Shown here: piece after piece, positions 8,857 to 17,108 of the stretch | How the letters are laid out: each line of letters opens with the position of its first letter | Position numbering within the stretch: position 1 is the stretch's first letter | Origin: an uncultured Rhodospirillales bacterium | Lineage (GTDB): Bacteria > Pseudomonadota > Alphaproteobacteria > Rhodospirillales > UBA2165 | Reading direction: 5' to 3' | DNA: 64,000 bases | NCBI GenBank assembly: GCA_913055735.1 | Contig: CAJXKD010000001.1 | Span: 1,302,001 to 1,366,000 of the forward strand | Notes under the pieces: generated by a model | Told to the model about the DNA's origin: nothing | Seen by the model: the letters and a program-made list of their open reading frames with translations, nothing else | Databases searched by the model: none | Program-made: the position numbers and the translations under genes

Positions 8857-8974
8857 GAACGGGGACAACCTTTGAAGAAATATGACAAAAACTTTTCATA
8901 ACGCGTTGTAAAATAACGGCTTTTCTGTTATTGCTTTGCAAAAGCGGAAAATTGACCTGAATGAGTCCCACTTG

Positions 8975-10138
8975 ATGGATACGGTCGACCTGCCAGCTTC
9001 CGAAACAGCGTCGCGTGATACGGCCATGCAGGCCTATTCGACCGGCATTCTTCCCTGCCAAACCATCGCGGAATTGATCGGCGAGGGTGAAATTGTGCTT
9101 GCCGAAGATCTGGCGGCGGATCAGCTGCAACCGGCAAGTCTGGACCTCCGCCTCGGGCCCGTGGCTTACCGGGTGCGGGCGAGCTTCTTGCCGGGCGTCG
9201 GCGGAACGGTGCGCGACAAAATCGACAGCTTCACCATGCACCGCATCGATCTCACGGACGGGGCCGTCCTCGAAAAGGGCTGCGTCTATATCGTGCCGCT
9301 GCTGGAAAGCTTGAAGCTCCGCGCGCGCACCTCGGCCATGGCCAACCCCAAAAGCTCCACCGGCCGGCTCGATGTTTTCACCCGCGTCATCACCGACGGT
9401 GCCACTGAATTCGACCGTATCGAGGCCGGACACAAAGGCCCACTCTATGCGGAAATTTCACCACGCACGTTTTCGATTTTGGTGCGCCAAGGCTCACGCC
9501 TCAGCCAACTCCGGTTACGGCGCGGGTCGCCGCAGATCAGCGATACCGCCATGCGGCGGCTCCACGAGCGGGCGCCTCTTGTCGCGACTGACGGCGGCGA
9601 AGCGAACATCGACAAGGGCATCGCTGTTTCCGTCGATCTCGCGGGCAACCCGGACACCGGCATTGTCGGCTATCGGGCCCGGCACCATGCCGGCGTCATC
9701 GATTTGGAACGGGTTGGTGAATATGAGATCGACGATTTTTGGGATGTTATTCCGGCCCGTAAGGAACGGAGCCTGATTCTCGATCCCGATGATTTCTATA
9801 TCCTCGCCTCGCGCGAGGCCGTCAGCGTACCGCCGGACCACGCCGCCGAGATGCGTCCGTACGACCCGTTGGTTGGCGAGTTCCGTGTCCACTACGCTGG
9901 ATTTTTCGACCCCGGCTTTGGCCATGACGCCGCGGGCGGCGCCGGCAGTCGCGCGGTCCTCGAAGTACGCTCACACGATGTGCCGTTCCTGTTGGAACAC
10001 GGCCAGGTCGTTGGACGCTTGATGTATGAACGGCTGACGGAGATACCCGAACGGCTCTACGGCGCGGACCTTCGCTCCAACTATCAGCGCCAGGGGCTCA
10101 AACTGTCGAAACACTTCAAGTCCGCCGACCCGGCTTAG
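8975..10138 (+). CDS. dcd: 2'-deoxycytidine 5'-triphosphate deaminase, double-domain type
   Basis: Deaminates dCTP to dUTP, feeding dUMP/dTMP synthesis. This is the long alphaproteobacterial form: two fused dUTPase-like halves in 387 residues, versus about 190 for E. coli Dcd. The N-terminal half carries L-Q-P-A-S-L-D-L-R-L-G, A-N-P-K-S-S-T-G-R-L-D and the second half Y-D-P-L-V-G-E-F-R-V-H-Y-A-G-F-F-D-P-G-F-G, typical of the family's nucleotide pocket. I start at ATG 8975; a TTG at 8936 extends the frame by 13 residues without support. DnaA-box-like sites flank the gene on both sides. The dut gene for the next step is also in this window (40368), so the pathway dCTP to dUTP to dUMP is represented. 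Confidence 0.92.
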   Translation: MDTVDLPASETASRDTAMQAYSTGILPCQTIAELIGEGEIVLAEDLAADQLQPASLDLRLGPVAYRVRASFLPGVGGTVRDKIDSFTMHRIDLTDGAVLEKGCVYIVPLLESLKLRARTSAMANPKSSTGRLDVFTRVITDGATEFDRIEAGHKGPLYAEISPRTFSILVRQGSRLSQLRLRRGSPQISDTAMRRLHERAPLVATDGGEANIDKGIAVSVDLAGNPDTGIVGYRARHHAGVIDLERVGEYEIDDFWDVIPARKERSLILDPDDFYILASREAVSVPPDHAAEMRPYDPLVGEFRVHYAGFFDPGFGHDAAGGAGSRAVLEVRSHDVPFLLEHGQVVGRLMYERLTEIPERLYGADLRSNYQRQGLKLSKHFKSADPA

Positions 10139-10166
10139 GCCTCGGTCGGAGGCGATTGTTGAAATG

Positions 10167-10201
10167 GAACGAAAAAGGATCATATAGAGAACAAATGTTC
10201 T
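10167..10201. promoter_or_regulatory. SOS/LexA-like repeats and palindrome
   Basis: GAAC (10167-10170), GATC (10178-10181) and GAAC (10189-10192) are each separated by seven bases, resembling the alphaproteobacterial LexA pattern GAAC-N7-GAAC with one mismatch in the shared middle element. The last repeat is also part of a perfect palindrome AGAACA-AA-TGTTCT (10188-10201). It lies upstream of the 59-residue gene at 10346. Binding is an inference. Confidence 0.4.
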
Positions 10202-10250
10202 GGTCGACTTTATGGCAATTAAGGCGACTTGTCATATGTTGAATCAAAAC

Positions 10251-10301
10251 AGTGCATAACTACCATATTTTGGTCAGGGTCTGTGAATAAGCTGTGGATA
10301 T
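10251..10301 (+). promoter_or_regulatory. second DnaA-box-like cluster, downstream of dcd
   Basis: AGTGCATAA (10251-10259, two mismatches), TGTGAATAA (10282-10290, one mismatch) and TGTGGATAT (10293-10301, one mismatch) lie in the same orientation as the cluster upstream of dcd. The surrounding 10160-10300 is AT-rich compared with the flanking genes. Confidence 0.5.
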
Positions 10302-10345
10302 CTCAAAAAAGGGGCCTGCTCTGACCATGCGTAAAGGGAGAAACG

Positions 10346-10525
10346 ATGATACGACCGGAGAAGCAGACCACGGAGGACGACCTCCTGAAACGGTTCGAGC
10401 TCGGACTGCCTATGGACGCCCCTTTAGGAAACCGCGCCCGCAGACCCACCCGCGAGGAATTGAAACGGATTTTTGGTAAAAGAAACGCCACCGATCGCGA
10501 TCCCCGCGACCTTTCGGACGACTAG
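10346..10525 (+). CDS. small hypothetical protein (59 aa)
   Basis: Not recognised. The frame opens at ATG 10346 with GGGAG seven bases upstream and closes at TAG 10523-10525. The product starts M-I-R-P-E-K-Q-T-T-E-D-D-L-L-K-R-F-E-L-G-L-P and continues R-A-R-R-P-T-R-E-E-L-K-R-I-F-G-K-R-N, ending in an acidic tail. It is highly charged, with two predicted amphipathic helices and no membrane segment, suggesting a small cytosolic binding protein. It sits between DnaA-box and SOS-like sites on one side and lsrF on the other. Coding character rests on the ribosome-binding site and the amphipathic pattern only. A competing 61-residue frame (10294-10479) has no ribosome-binding site and poor composition. 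Confidence 0.5.
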   Translation: MIRPEKQTTEDDLLKRFELGLPMDAPLGNRARRPTREELKRIFGKRNATDRDPRDLSDD

Positions 10526-10646
10526 CCGAAAAGACCCGTTCGAGGCCGACCTATACCGTTCCCATCGGTACCCCATCCCCAAACGGGATGAACTGCGGTA
10601 TAAGACCGGCAGCAATTTGCGCATGCCGTGTTGAGGAAGACAGCCG

Positions 10647-11549
10647 ATGGCCGATAAAGACGATATCAAAGCAGGCAAAAACTTTGCCCCCGACGTTCCC
10701 GCCAAGAACGACCCCTTCTTTTTAAAGGGCGCCGGCGCCCTGGATTGGGGCATGCAGAACCGCCTGGCGCGGATATTCAATCCGGCATCGGGGCGCACCG
10801 TCATGCTCGCCTTTGATCACGGCTACTTTCAGGGCCCGACAACCGGCCTGGAACGCATCGATCTGAACATCCGGCCGCTCGCCCCCTATGCCGATGTGCT
10901 GATGTGCACGCGAGGCGCATTGCGCACCTCGATCCCGGCCGAGGTGACCAAGCCGGTGGCACTGCGTTGTTCGGCCGGACAGAGCATTCTGACAGAACTT
11001 TCCAACGAAATGATCGCCGTCGACATCGAAGACGCCATCCGACTCGGTGCCTGCGCCATGGCGGCGCAGGTCTATATCGGCGCCGAGTACGAGCACAAAT
11101 CCATCGCCAACGTCACCAAGCTGATCGACACGGGCACGCGCTATGGGGTCCCGACGCTCGCGGTCACCGGCGTCGGCGCCGACATGCAGCGCGACGAACG
11201 TTACTTCTCCCTCGCCACCCGCATCTGCGCCGAGATCGGTGCGCATTACGTCAAGAGCTACTACTTCGAACCCGGTTTCGAAAACGTCGTCGCCGGCTGC
11301 CCCGTACCCATCGTCATCGCCGGCGGCAAGAAACTGCCGGAACGCGACGCGCTGGAGATGGCCTACAAGGCCTGCGACCAGGGCGCAGCCGGTGTCGATA
11401 TGGGCCGTAACATCTTCCAGTCCGACAGCCCCATCGCCATGATCCAGGCGGTGAACGCGGTGGTCCACGAAAATGCCACCGTGGATAATGCCTTCACCCT
11501 TTACGAAGATCTCAAGGCCGACCTGTTGCGCCAACGCGCCGCGGAATAG
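10647..11549 (+). CDS. lsrF: LsrF-like aldolase/thiolase (DhnA family)
   Basis: Very close relative of E. coli LsrF, which transfers acetyl from 3-hydroxy-2,4-pentanedione-5-phosphate to CoA in autoinducer-2 breakdown. Shared blocks as I recall the E. coli protein: L-D-W-G-M-Q near residues 32-37, [20 protein letters not shown] at 53-72, and [12 protein letters not shown]. The Schiff-base lysine K203 (H-Y-V-K-S-Y-Y) is at the same number as in E. coli. Length is 300 aa. None of lsrK, lsrR, lsrACDB or lsrG is adjacent, so the role may be AI-2 catabolism with genes elsewhere or a related ketose-phosphate aldolase. A CATCCC/GGGATG hairpin sits in the 121 bp leader. Confidence 0.88.
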   Translation: MADKDDIKAGKNFAPDVPAKNDPFFLKGAGALDWGMQNRLARIFNPASGRTVMLAFDHGYFQGPTTGLERIDLNIRPLAPYADVLMCTRGALRTSIPAEVTKPVALRCSAGQSILTELSNEMIAVDIEDAIRLGACAMAAQVYIGAEYEHKSIANVTKLIDTGTRYGVPTLAVTGVGADMQRDERYFSLATRICAEIGAHYVKSYYFEPGFENVVAGCPVPIVIAGGKKLPERDALEMAYKACDQGAAGVDMGRNIFQSDSPIAMIQAVNAVVHENATVDNAFTLYEDLKADLLRQRAAE

Positions 11550-11678
11550 TCCCTCTAATCCCGTTTAGTTCCTTCGGACATCCTTTTTCACGGGGATTTC
11601 CGGTAACGCTTCCACTTTGACTCCGTTCTGAGAATCCATTTTTATCAGAATAAATTATAACTTTTTTCCAATTTTATA

Positions 11679-11707
11679 TTGAATTGGATTTTATATCCAA
11701 CTATATC
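11679..11707 (+). promoter_or_regulatory. predicted promoter of the phage-tail-like genes
   Basis: TTGAAT (11679-11684) and TATATC (11702-11707) with a 17 bp spacer lie in the most AT-rich stretch near here (11640-11710), 44 bp before the ATG at 11751. The palindrome CCAATT...AATTGG overlaps the -35. A plausible sigma-70-type promoter, not proven. Confidence 0.4.
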
Positions 11708-11750
11708 ACGCTCCTCTCTCACAACCCGCATTTCACAGAGGAGTTCTCTC

Positions 11751-12473
11751 ATGCCCATTCTCGATCGCGTCGCCGCCGACCTGCCGGTGACCCTTAAAAC
11801 CGCGTCCTATGCCCTCGCCGAGAACGACACCGGCACTGAAATTCAGTTCGACAGCGCCGCCGCCGTCACTGCCGATCTGCCGCCCGTCAACCTCGCCCCC
11901 AACGGCTACAACGTCATCCTGCGCAATGTCGGCGCCGGCACGCTGACCGTCACGCCGTTCGGCGCCGAGACCATCAACGGCGCGTCGTCCGAATCGCTGT
12001 CCGGCGGCGACTGGGTGTGGATCCGCAACGACGGCACCGAATGGAAATCCGTCGCGAGCAATGATTTCGAGATCGCCGACGGCTCCATCACCGTCGCCAA
12101 GCTCGCCGACGCGGCGAAGCCCTACGACTTCTCCTTCGTCGCCGGCTACGACCAGGACATGGTTCGGGAGGACATCGCCGTGCAGAACTACGGCGAATTG
12201 GTGATCGCCCGCTCACTCACCATCGAAGGCGAGGTCGGCTACATCGACACCCCCGCCACCGGCCAGGCCGCCATCGTCGACATCGAGAAGAACGGCGCGT
12301 CGATCTATTCGTCGAAGCCGCAATTTGCAGCCACTGCAAACACGCTCACGGCCGGCACGCTGTCGACCACCAGCCTCGCGAGCGGCGACCGTCTCACCTT
12401 CGCCGTGACCCAGGTCGGCTCCACCGAGCCGGGCGAAGGCGTGCGCTTCACCCTCAAGTGCCGCTTGGCCTAA
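11751..12473 (+). CDS. phage-tail-type structural protein (240 aa)
   Basis: Resembles small tail-fibre/virion structural proteins. It has a beta-rich N-terminus (A-L-A-E-N-D-T-G-T-E-I-Q-F-D then N-G-Y-N-V-I-L-R-N-V-G-A-G-T-L-T-V-T-P), the D-G-S-I-T-V-A-K-L-A-D linker motif common in phage fibres, and a C-terminal jelly-roll-like half. No signal peptide. ATG 11751 has AGAGGAG seven bases upstream; the frame open from 11679 precedes this without a start site. The second structural gene follows after 27 bp, so the pair is one operon. No capsid, portal, terminase, lysis or integrase genes are nearby. This could be a prophage remnant, a gene-transfer-agent accessory locus or a domesticated adhesin. 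Confidence 0.7.
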   Translation: MPILDRVAADLPVTLKTASYALAENDTGTEIQFDSAAAVTADLPPVNLAPNGYNVILRNVGAGTLTVTPFGAETINGASSESLSGGDWVWIRNDGTEWKSVASNDFEIADGSITVAKLADAAKPYDFSFVAGYDQDMVREDIAVQNYGELVIARSLTIEGEVGYIDTPATGQAAIVDIEKNGASIYSSKPQFAATANTLTAGTLSTTSLASGDRLTFAVTQVGSTEPGEGVRFTLKCRLA

Positions 12474-12500
12474 CCCGCGGAGGACACAGGAGGAAGCATC

Positions 12501-14849
12501 ATGCCTCATCTCATCGCCCCGAGGTTCGTCGGGCCCACGCAAGGCGGCCCCTACCTCATCCCCTATTCCTGCCGCTTCAACGACGACGACAGCGCGCGCT
12601 TGTCACGTACCCTAGCTGTTGGCAACCGCAAGACCTGGACGTTCTCGACTTGGCTTAAATTAGGTAGCCTGTCGGGCAACCGCATCATCTTTATCGGCGG
12701 CGCCGACGATGCAAACAACGCGATCATCTATCTTACGGCCAATCATCAGCTCACCTATATCCAAGAAGATTCCTCTTCCGTTACGGATCAGCTGACAACC
12801 GCACAGGTATTTCGTGACAGTTCGGCCTGGTATCACATCGTTTGTGCAGTGGATACCACGCAGGCAACCGAATCGGACCGACTAAAACTTTACGTTAACG
12901 GGGCACAGGTAACTGATTTCCAGACTGAGAATTATCCTGCGCAAAACAGCGATACCGATATCAATTCCGCGTCAAGCCACGTTATCGGAAGCAATCTTGC
13001 CCAATCGGCAAGTTTCTACGGTGGTTATCTTTCCGAAGTTACTTTTGTCGACGGAGCTCAGTTGGACTCGTCCAGCTTCGGCGAGTTCGACGACAACGGC
13101 GTGTGGCGGCCCATCGACGTTTCCGGGCTCACGTTCGGCACCAACGGCTTCCTGCTGGATTTTGCCGACAGCGCCGATCTCGGCAACGACGTGTCGGGCA
13201 ACGGCAACGACTTCACGTCGTCAGGCCTCTCGACCGACGACCGGGTCAGCGACACACCGACGGAGAACTACGCAACGCTCAATGTCCTCGCGCAGGATGC
13301 AGATATCGGCACATCTGTTAGCAACGGGAACTTGGCGTGCTCCTTTAGCGGAGCCGCGGCGCTTCTTCCCTCGACTATCGCCTTTGACGGAACGGACAGT
13401 TTTGCCGCTAAGTTCCAAGTAAGCACCGCTCAAGGCATCTACCTTGGTATCGCGGAAGCGGATCGGGACGATTGGCCTCCTCAGGAATTCCGAGGAATTG
13501 GGACGACAGCTGGAAATTGGGTGACCCAACAGTTTGTCGGAGGATCACAGAGCGGCGGAACCATCGTAAAGGCCCCTTACAACGACTCCGATGTTTTGGA
13601 ATTCGAATACAATGCCGGCACTTTGACGGTGCGTATCAACGGAACTCAATATTCACCGACATACTCCAGCATCGATACCAGCAAGAAATGGGTCTTTGCG
13701 GTTGGATCGGCAGGGACGGGTGCGGGCGAGTGGGATTTCGGTCAAAAAGGATACACCCCAACGACCCCCGCAACCTTCAAAACCCTTACTCTCGCCAACC
13801 TGCCGCAACCGTCGATTAAGGACGGGAATGCGCAGTTCCAGCCGACGCTCTACACGGGCAACGGGACGGCGCGTAATATCGACCAGACCGGCAACTCGAC
13901 GTTCCAGCCGGACCTCGTATGGATCAAGAATCGCGATCAAGCGGACAACCACATGCTTGTCGATGCTGTGCGTGGGGCCACGAACGTTGTACACTCCGAC
14001 ATCCCCGACGCTGAAAGCACCGATGCCAACGGCGTGACCAGCTTCGACGCCGACGGTTTCGGGCTGGGAACGGGCGCCAACGGCTACAACGACACTGGCG
14101 AGGACTTCGTCGCTTGGCAGTGGAAAGCCAATGGGGCGGGGACGTCCAACACCGACGGTTCCATCACCAGCACCGTTAGCGCCAACTCAGCGTCGGGTTT
14201 CTCGATTGTCGGCTATACGGGAACCGGATCCACCGCAACCGTCGGACATGGACTTGGTGTCGCACCCCAAATGATCATCATCAAGAACCGCTCGGTGGGC
14301 TATGGATGGATCGTGGGGCTTGAAAGCCAGGGATGGACGGAATTCGGTGTTTTCGATGAGACTTCCGCGTTCTCATCGGGCACGTTCTTTAACAACACCG
14401 CCCCGACGTCGTCTGTCTTCTCTACCGGCACGCAAGCAAACGTCAATGCAAGCGGTAACGACTACGTCGCTTATTGCTTTGCCGAGATCGCGGGCTACTC
14501 GAAGATCGGCACCTATACGGGCAATGGCATTTCGGACGGGCCGTTCGTCTATACCGGATTTGAGCCGGCGTTCGTGCTGATCAAGCGAACCGATAATACG
14601 GGGAACTGGGTTATCTACGACACGGCGCGCAACCCGCATAACGTCACGGACGAATTGTTGCTGCCAAACGAAGCGAACGCCGAGGTCACGGCAACGAATG
14701 ACCTTATCGACCTCGTCGCCAACGGAATCAAACTGCGCGGTGGTCCAGGCGTCTCTGCCTATAACATTTCCAGTGCTAGTTACATCTACATCGCCTTCGC
14801 CGAGCATCCTTTCGGCGGGGCGAACACGACGCCGGTGACGGCGCGCTAA
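12501..14849 (+). CDS. large phage-type virion protein with LamG-like and DUF7483-like repeats (782 aa)
   Basis: The N-terminal 20-220 residues look like a LamG/concanavalin-A fold (T-W-T-F-S-T-W-L-K-L-G, A-W-Y-H-I-V-C-A-V-D-T-T, K-L-Y-V-N-G-A-Q-V). A G-F-L-L-D-F-A-D-S-A-D-L-G-N-D-V-S-G-N-G-N-D-F segment follows, common in marine phage structural proteins. The C-terminal 440-780 has two related units (Y-T-G-N-G ... F-Q-P-D-L-V-W-I-K-N-R and Y-T-G-N-G ... F-E-P-A-F-V-L-I-K-R), the DUF7483-type pattern of virion proteins. AGGAGG lies eight bases before ATG. Base composition alternates between GC-rich and AT-richer blocks, as in mosaic phage genes. A strong terminator closes the operon. Confidence 0.75.
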   Translation: MPHLIAPRFVGPTQGGPYLIPYSCRFNDDDSARLSRTLAVGNRKTWTFSTWLKLGSLSGNRIIFIGGADDANNAIIYLTANHQLTYIQEDSSSVTDQLTTAQVFRDSSAWYHIVCAVDTTQATESDRLKLYVNGAQVTDFQTENYPAQNSDTDINSASSHVIGSNLAQSASFYGGYLSEVTFVDGAQLDSSSFGEFDDNGVWRPIDVSGLTFGTNGFLLDFADSADLGNDVSGNGNDFTSSGLSTDDRVSDTPTENYATLNVLAQDADIGTSVSNGNLACSFSGAAALLPSTIAFDGTDSFAAKFQVSTAQGIYLGIAEADRDDWPPQEFRGIGTTAGNWVTQQFVGGSQSGGTIVKAPYNDSDVLEFEYNAGTLTVRINGTQYSPTYSSIDTSKKWVFAVGSAGTGAGEWDFGQKGYTPTTPATFKTLTLANLPQPSIKDGNAQFQPTLYTGNGTARNIDQTGNSTFQPDLVWIKNRDQADNHMLVDAVRGATNVVHSDIPDAESTDANGVTSFDADGFGLGTGANGYNDTGEDFVAWQWKANGAGTSNTDGSITSTVSANSASGFSIVGYTGTGSTATVGHGLGVAPQMIIIKNRSVGYGWIVGLESQGWTEFGVFDETSAFSSGTFFNNTAPTSSVFSTGTQANVNASGNDYVAYCFAEIAGYSKIGTYTGNGISDGPFVYTGFEPAFVLIKRTDNTGNWVIYDTARNPHNVTDELLLPNEANAEVTATNDLIDLVANGIKLRGGPGVSAYNISSASYIYIAFAEHPFGGANTTPVTAR

Positions 14850-14875
14850 TCCCCTCCCTGATCTCTCGACTTCAT

Positions 14876-14907
14876 GGCCGGGCTCTCACGAGTCCGGCCT
14901 CTTTTTT
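14876..14907 (+). terminator. Rho-independent terminator of the phage-like operon
   Basis: Ten-pair stem GGCCGGGCTC/GAGTCCGGCC (one G-T pair) with a TCAC tetraloop (14876-14899), then CTTTTTT. Its T-tract overlaps the stop codon of the convergent aldolase/SDR gene. Confidence 0.9.
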
Positions 14908-16951
14908 ACCGAAGCGCGGCGGCGATATTACCGCCGTCGACCGTGAGCACCGCGCCCGTGGAACTCTCGGCCAAGGCCAGCGACACGAACGCCTGGGCGA
15001 CATCCTCCGCCGTCACTTCGCGGCCCAAAAGGTTGCCGCCCATGTAATCGGCCTCGCTCAGCTTACGTGCCTTGGCGCGGGATTTGATCATCGCATCGGT
15101 CAGCAGGCCGGAGCGGATACGGTCGGCGTTTACCGCGTTGGCGCGGATACCATCCTTGCCGTGATCGACGGCGTATTGACGCACCAAAAATAGGGTCGCC
15201 GCCTTGGGCAAGCCGTAAGGGCCGAAATTCTCGCCGGGGTTCACCGCTTGCTTCGAGGTGTTGAACAGGAGGCAACCGCCCTTGCCCTGGGCGCGCATCA
15301 CCCGCACCGCATTTTGGGCCACCGATTGATGGGCGAAGAAGTTGAGCTCGAAGCTTTTTCGCAAGGTGGCATCATCCACCGTACCAATCTCGCCTTGCCA
15401 CGCAGCGCCCGCGTTCGACACCACAATATCGATGCCGCCGAAGGTCTCGCACGCCTTGTCGAAGGCGCGGCGGACCTGAGCCGGCTTGGTCACGTCGCAG
15501 ACGAGACCAAGCCCCCCGACATCGGCCGCCGCGGCCTCGACGGATTTCTTATGGAGATCGGTGAGCACCACCTCAGCGCCCGCGCTGCCGAAAGCCTTGG
15601 CCGTCGCCAGCCCGATCCCCGACGCCGCCCCGGTGACCAGCACCACGCGGCCCTGCAAGGCCGGCGCGACGGCGCGGCCCAGCTTGGCGCGTTCCGGCGG
15701 CCAATATTCGATATCGAACACGTCCGATTCCGGCAGTCCTTTGAAAGTGCCGATGCGTTCGGCATCGGCGATGGTGCTGATGTTGGCCTCCGCTATGTCG
15801 GCGGCGATGCGCGCCGCCCGCGCGTTTTCACCCAGACCGAATAAGCCGAGCCCGGGCACCAGCACGATGCGGGGCAGGGGATCGGCGAACGCAACATCCT
15901 TCACACGCTTCTTGTTGCGCGCGGTGTACGCCTTGTAATTTTTCTTGAACGCCGCCACCGCTTTCGCCGTGTCGGCACGGAAGGCATCGAGGTTGCCCGC
16001 TACCGGGACAGGCGCTATCAGCGGTGTCGGCTTGGTACGGATGACATGATCGGGCGTCGCCGTCCCCGCTGTGCCGTAACGCGCGAGATCGCGTCCATCG
16101 ACGAAGGCGCGAATGGCAGCACCGGTACGGAAGTCAGCAATCAACGGCAACATGCCATCGTCGTGGATCAAGCCGCGCAGGACGGGTGCCACCTCGGCAA
16201 CGCTCGCCGTCTTCTTCGGCAACGCGCGCGTCGCGAACACTTTCCGCACTTTATTTTTTTGGCCTTTCGCGAGGCGCCTTTCCGCACGGCCAACCAAATC
16301 GATCATGCGGCCATAAGCTTCCTTCGCCGTCTCGCCGAAGGTGAACAGACCATGCTGCATGACGATCAGACCTTCGGCATCGGGATTGGCCTCGACCGCT
16401 TTTTTGGCGGCAGCGGCGAGGGCGAAGCCGGACATGGCGTAAGGGATCACCGCGACTCGATCGCCGAATACCTCTGCGCACAACGCATTGCCGCGTTCCT
16501 GGTTGGTGAGCGCCAACAAAGCATTGGCATGGGTATGATCGATGAAGCGCGCCGGGAGGAAGGCGTGAAGCAGCGTTTCCACCGACGGTGCGGGCGCGGT
16601 CGCAACCAGCTTGGCGCTCGCCAGCGCATCGAGCATCTGGCTGTCGGAGAGCTTCTTGCGCTTGGCCAGCGCTCTCAGTGGCGCGAGACGCAAAGCGGGA
16701 AACCCGTCCGCCTCGATCGCACCAAGATCGCGGCCACTGCCTTTCATATAGAGAATGTCGATCACTTCGCCGGTCAGGTCCCGGCCACTTGTTTTGAGGG
16801 ACGTATTGCCGCCCCCATGCAGCACAAGTGCCGGATTTCCGCCCAAAAGGCGCGAAGAATAAACCCGAAGCGCGAGTTCCCGGGAGATTCCCGCGCGGGC
16901 GAGGCGGGTGGCGAAGGCACTGGCTGCCCGGTCCGACCAGAGGTTTTTCAT
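14906..16951 (-). CDS. bifunctional class II aldolase / short-chain dehydrogenase
   Basis: Fusion of a class II (RhaD/FucA-like) sugar-phosphate aldolase (residues about 20-240) and a short-chain dehydrogenase (about 430-681), 681 aa in all. The family is annotated as rhamnulose-1-phosphate aldolase/lactaldehyde dehydrogenase. Aldolase half: G-G-G-N-T-S-L-K near residue 45, zinc ligands in D-H-T-H-A-N-A-L-L and M-Q-H-G-L-F-T-F-G. SDR half: V-T-G-A-A-S-G-I-G nucleotide motif, V-S-N-A-G-A, and a Y-G-L-P-K-A-A pair in place of Y-x-x-x-K. The two joined activities would split a ketose-1-phosphate and oxidise the released lactaldehyde. No rhamnose transporter, kinase or isomerase is adjacent, so the sugar is unknown. 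Confidence 0.9.
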   Translation of the reverse strand: MKNLWSDRAASAFATRLARAGISRELALRVYSSRLLGGNPALVLHGGGNTSLKTSGRDLTGEVIDILYMKGSGRDLGAIEADGFPALRLAPLRALAKRKKLSDSQMLDALASAKLVATAPAPSVETLLHAFLPARFIDHTHANALLALTNQERGNALCAEVFGDRVAVIPYAMSGFALAAAAKKAVEANPDAEGLIVMQHGLFTFGETAKEAYGRMIDLVGRAERRLAKGQKNKVRKVFATRALPKKTASVAEVAPVLRGLIHDDGMLPLIADFRTGAAIRAFVDGRDLARYGTAGTATPDHVIRTKPTPLIAPVPVAGNLDAFRADTAKAVAAFKKNYKAYTARNKKRVKDVAFADPLPRIVLVPGLGLFGLGENARAARIAADIAEANISTIADAERIGTFKGLPESDVFDIEYWPPERAKLGRAVAPALQGRVVLVTGAASGIGLATAKAFGSAGAEVVLTDLHKKSVEAAAADVGGLGLVCDVTKPAQVRRAFDKACETFGGIDIVVSNAGAAWQGEIGTVDDATLRKSFELNFFAHQSVAQNAVRVMRAQGKGGCLLFNTSKQAVNPGENFGPYGLPKAATLFLVRQYAVDHGKDGIRANAVNADRIRSGLLTDAMIKSRAKARKLSEADYMGGNLLGREVTAEDVAQAFVSLALAESSTGAVLTVDGGNIAAALR

Positions 16952-17108
16952 GGGCCGGGAGTTTGCCCCAGAGACTTGCGAAAAAAAAGAGAAAACCGGG
17001 ACATCCGGCGACTACACGAGACCGTGAGTGGAAAAAGTAAATAAACATGCCTTAACGACTGGTAGCGGCCTCGAAAGCCCCCATATGACGGTGAAACAGG
17101 CAGGAAAC

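Noticed and set aside
11751..14849. A complete prophage
   Set aside because: Only two structural-type genes occur; no integrase, att repeats, terminase, portal, capsid or lysis genes lie in the flanks, which are ordinary chromosomal genes.
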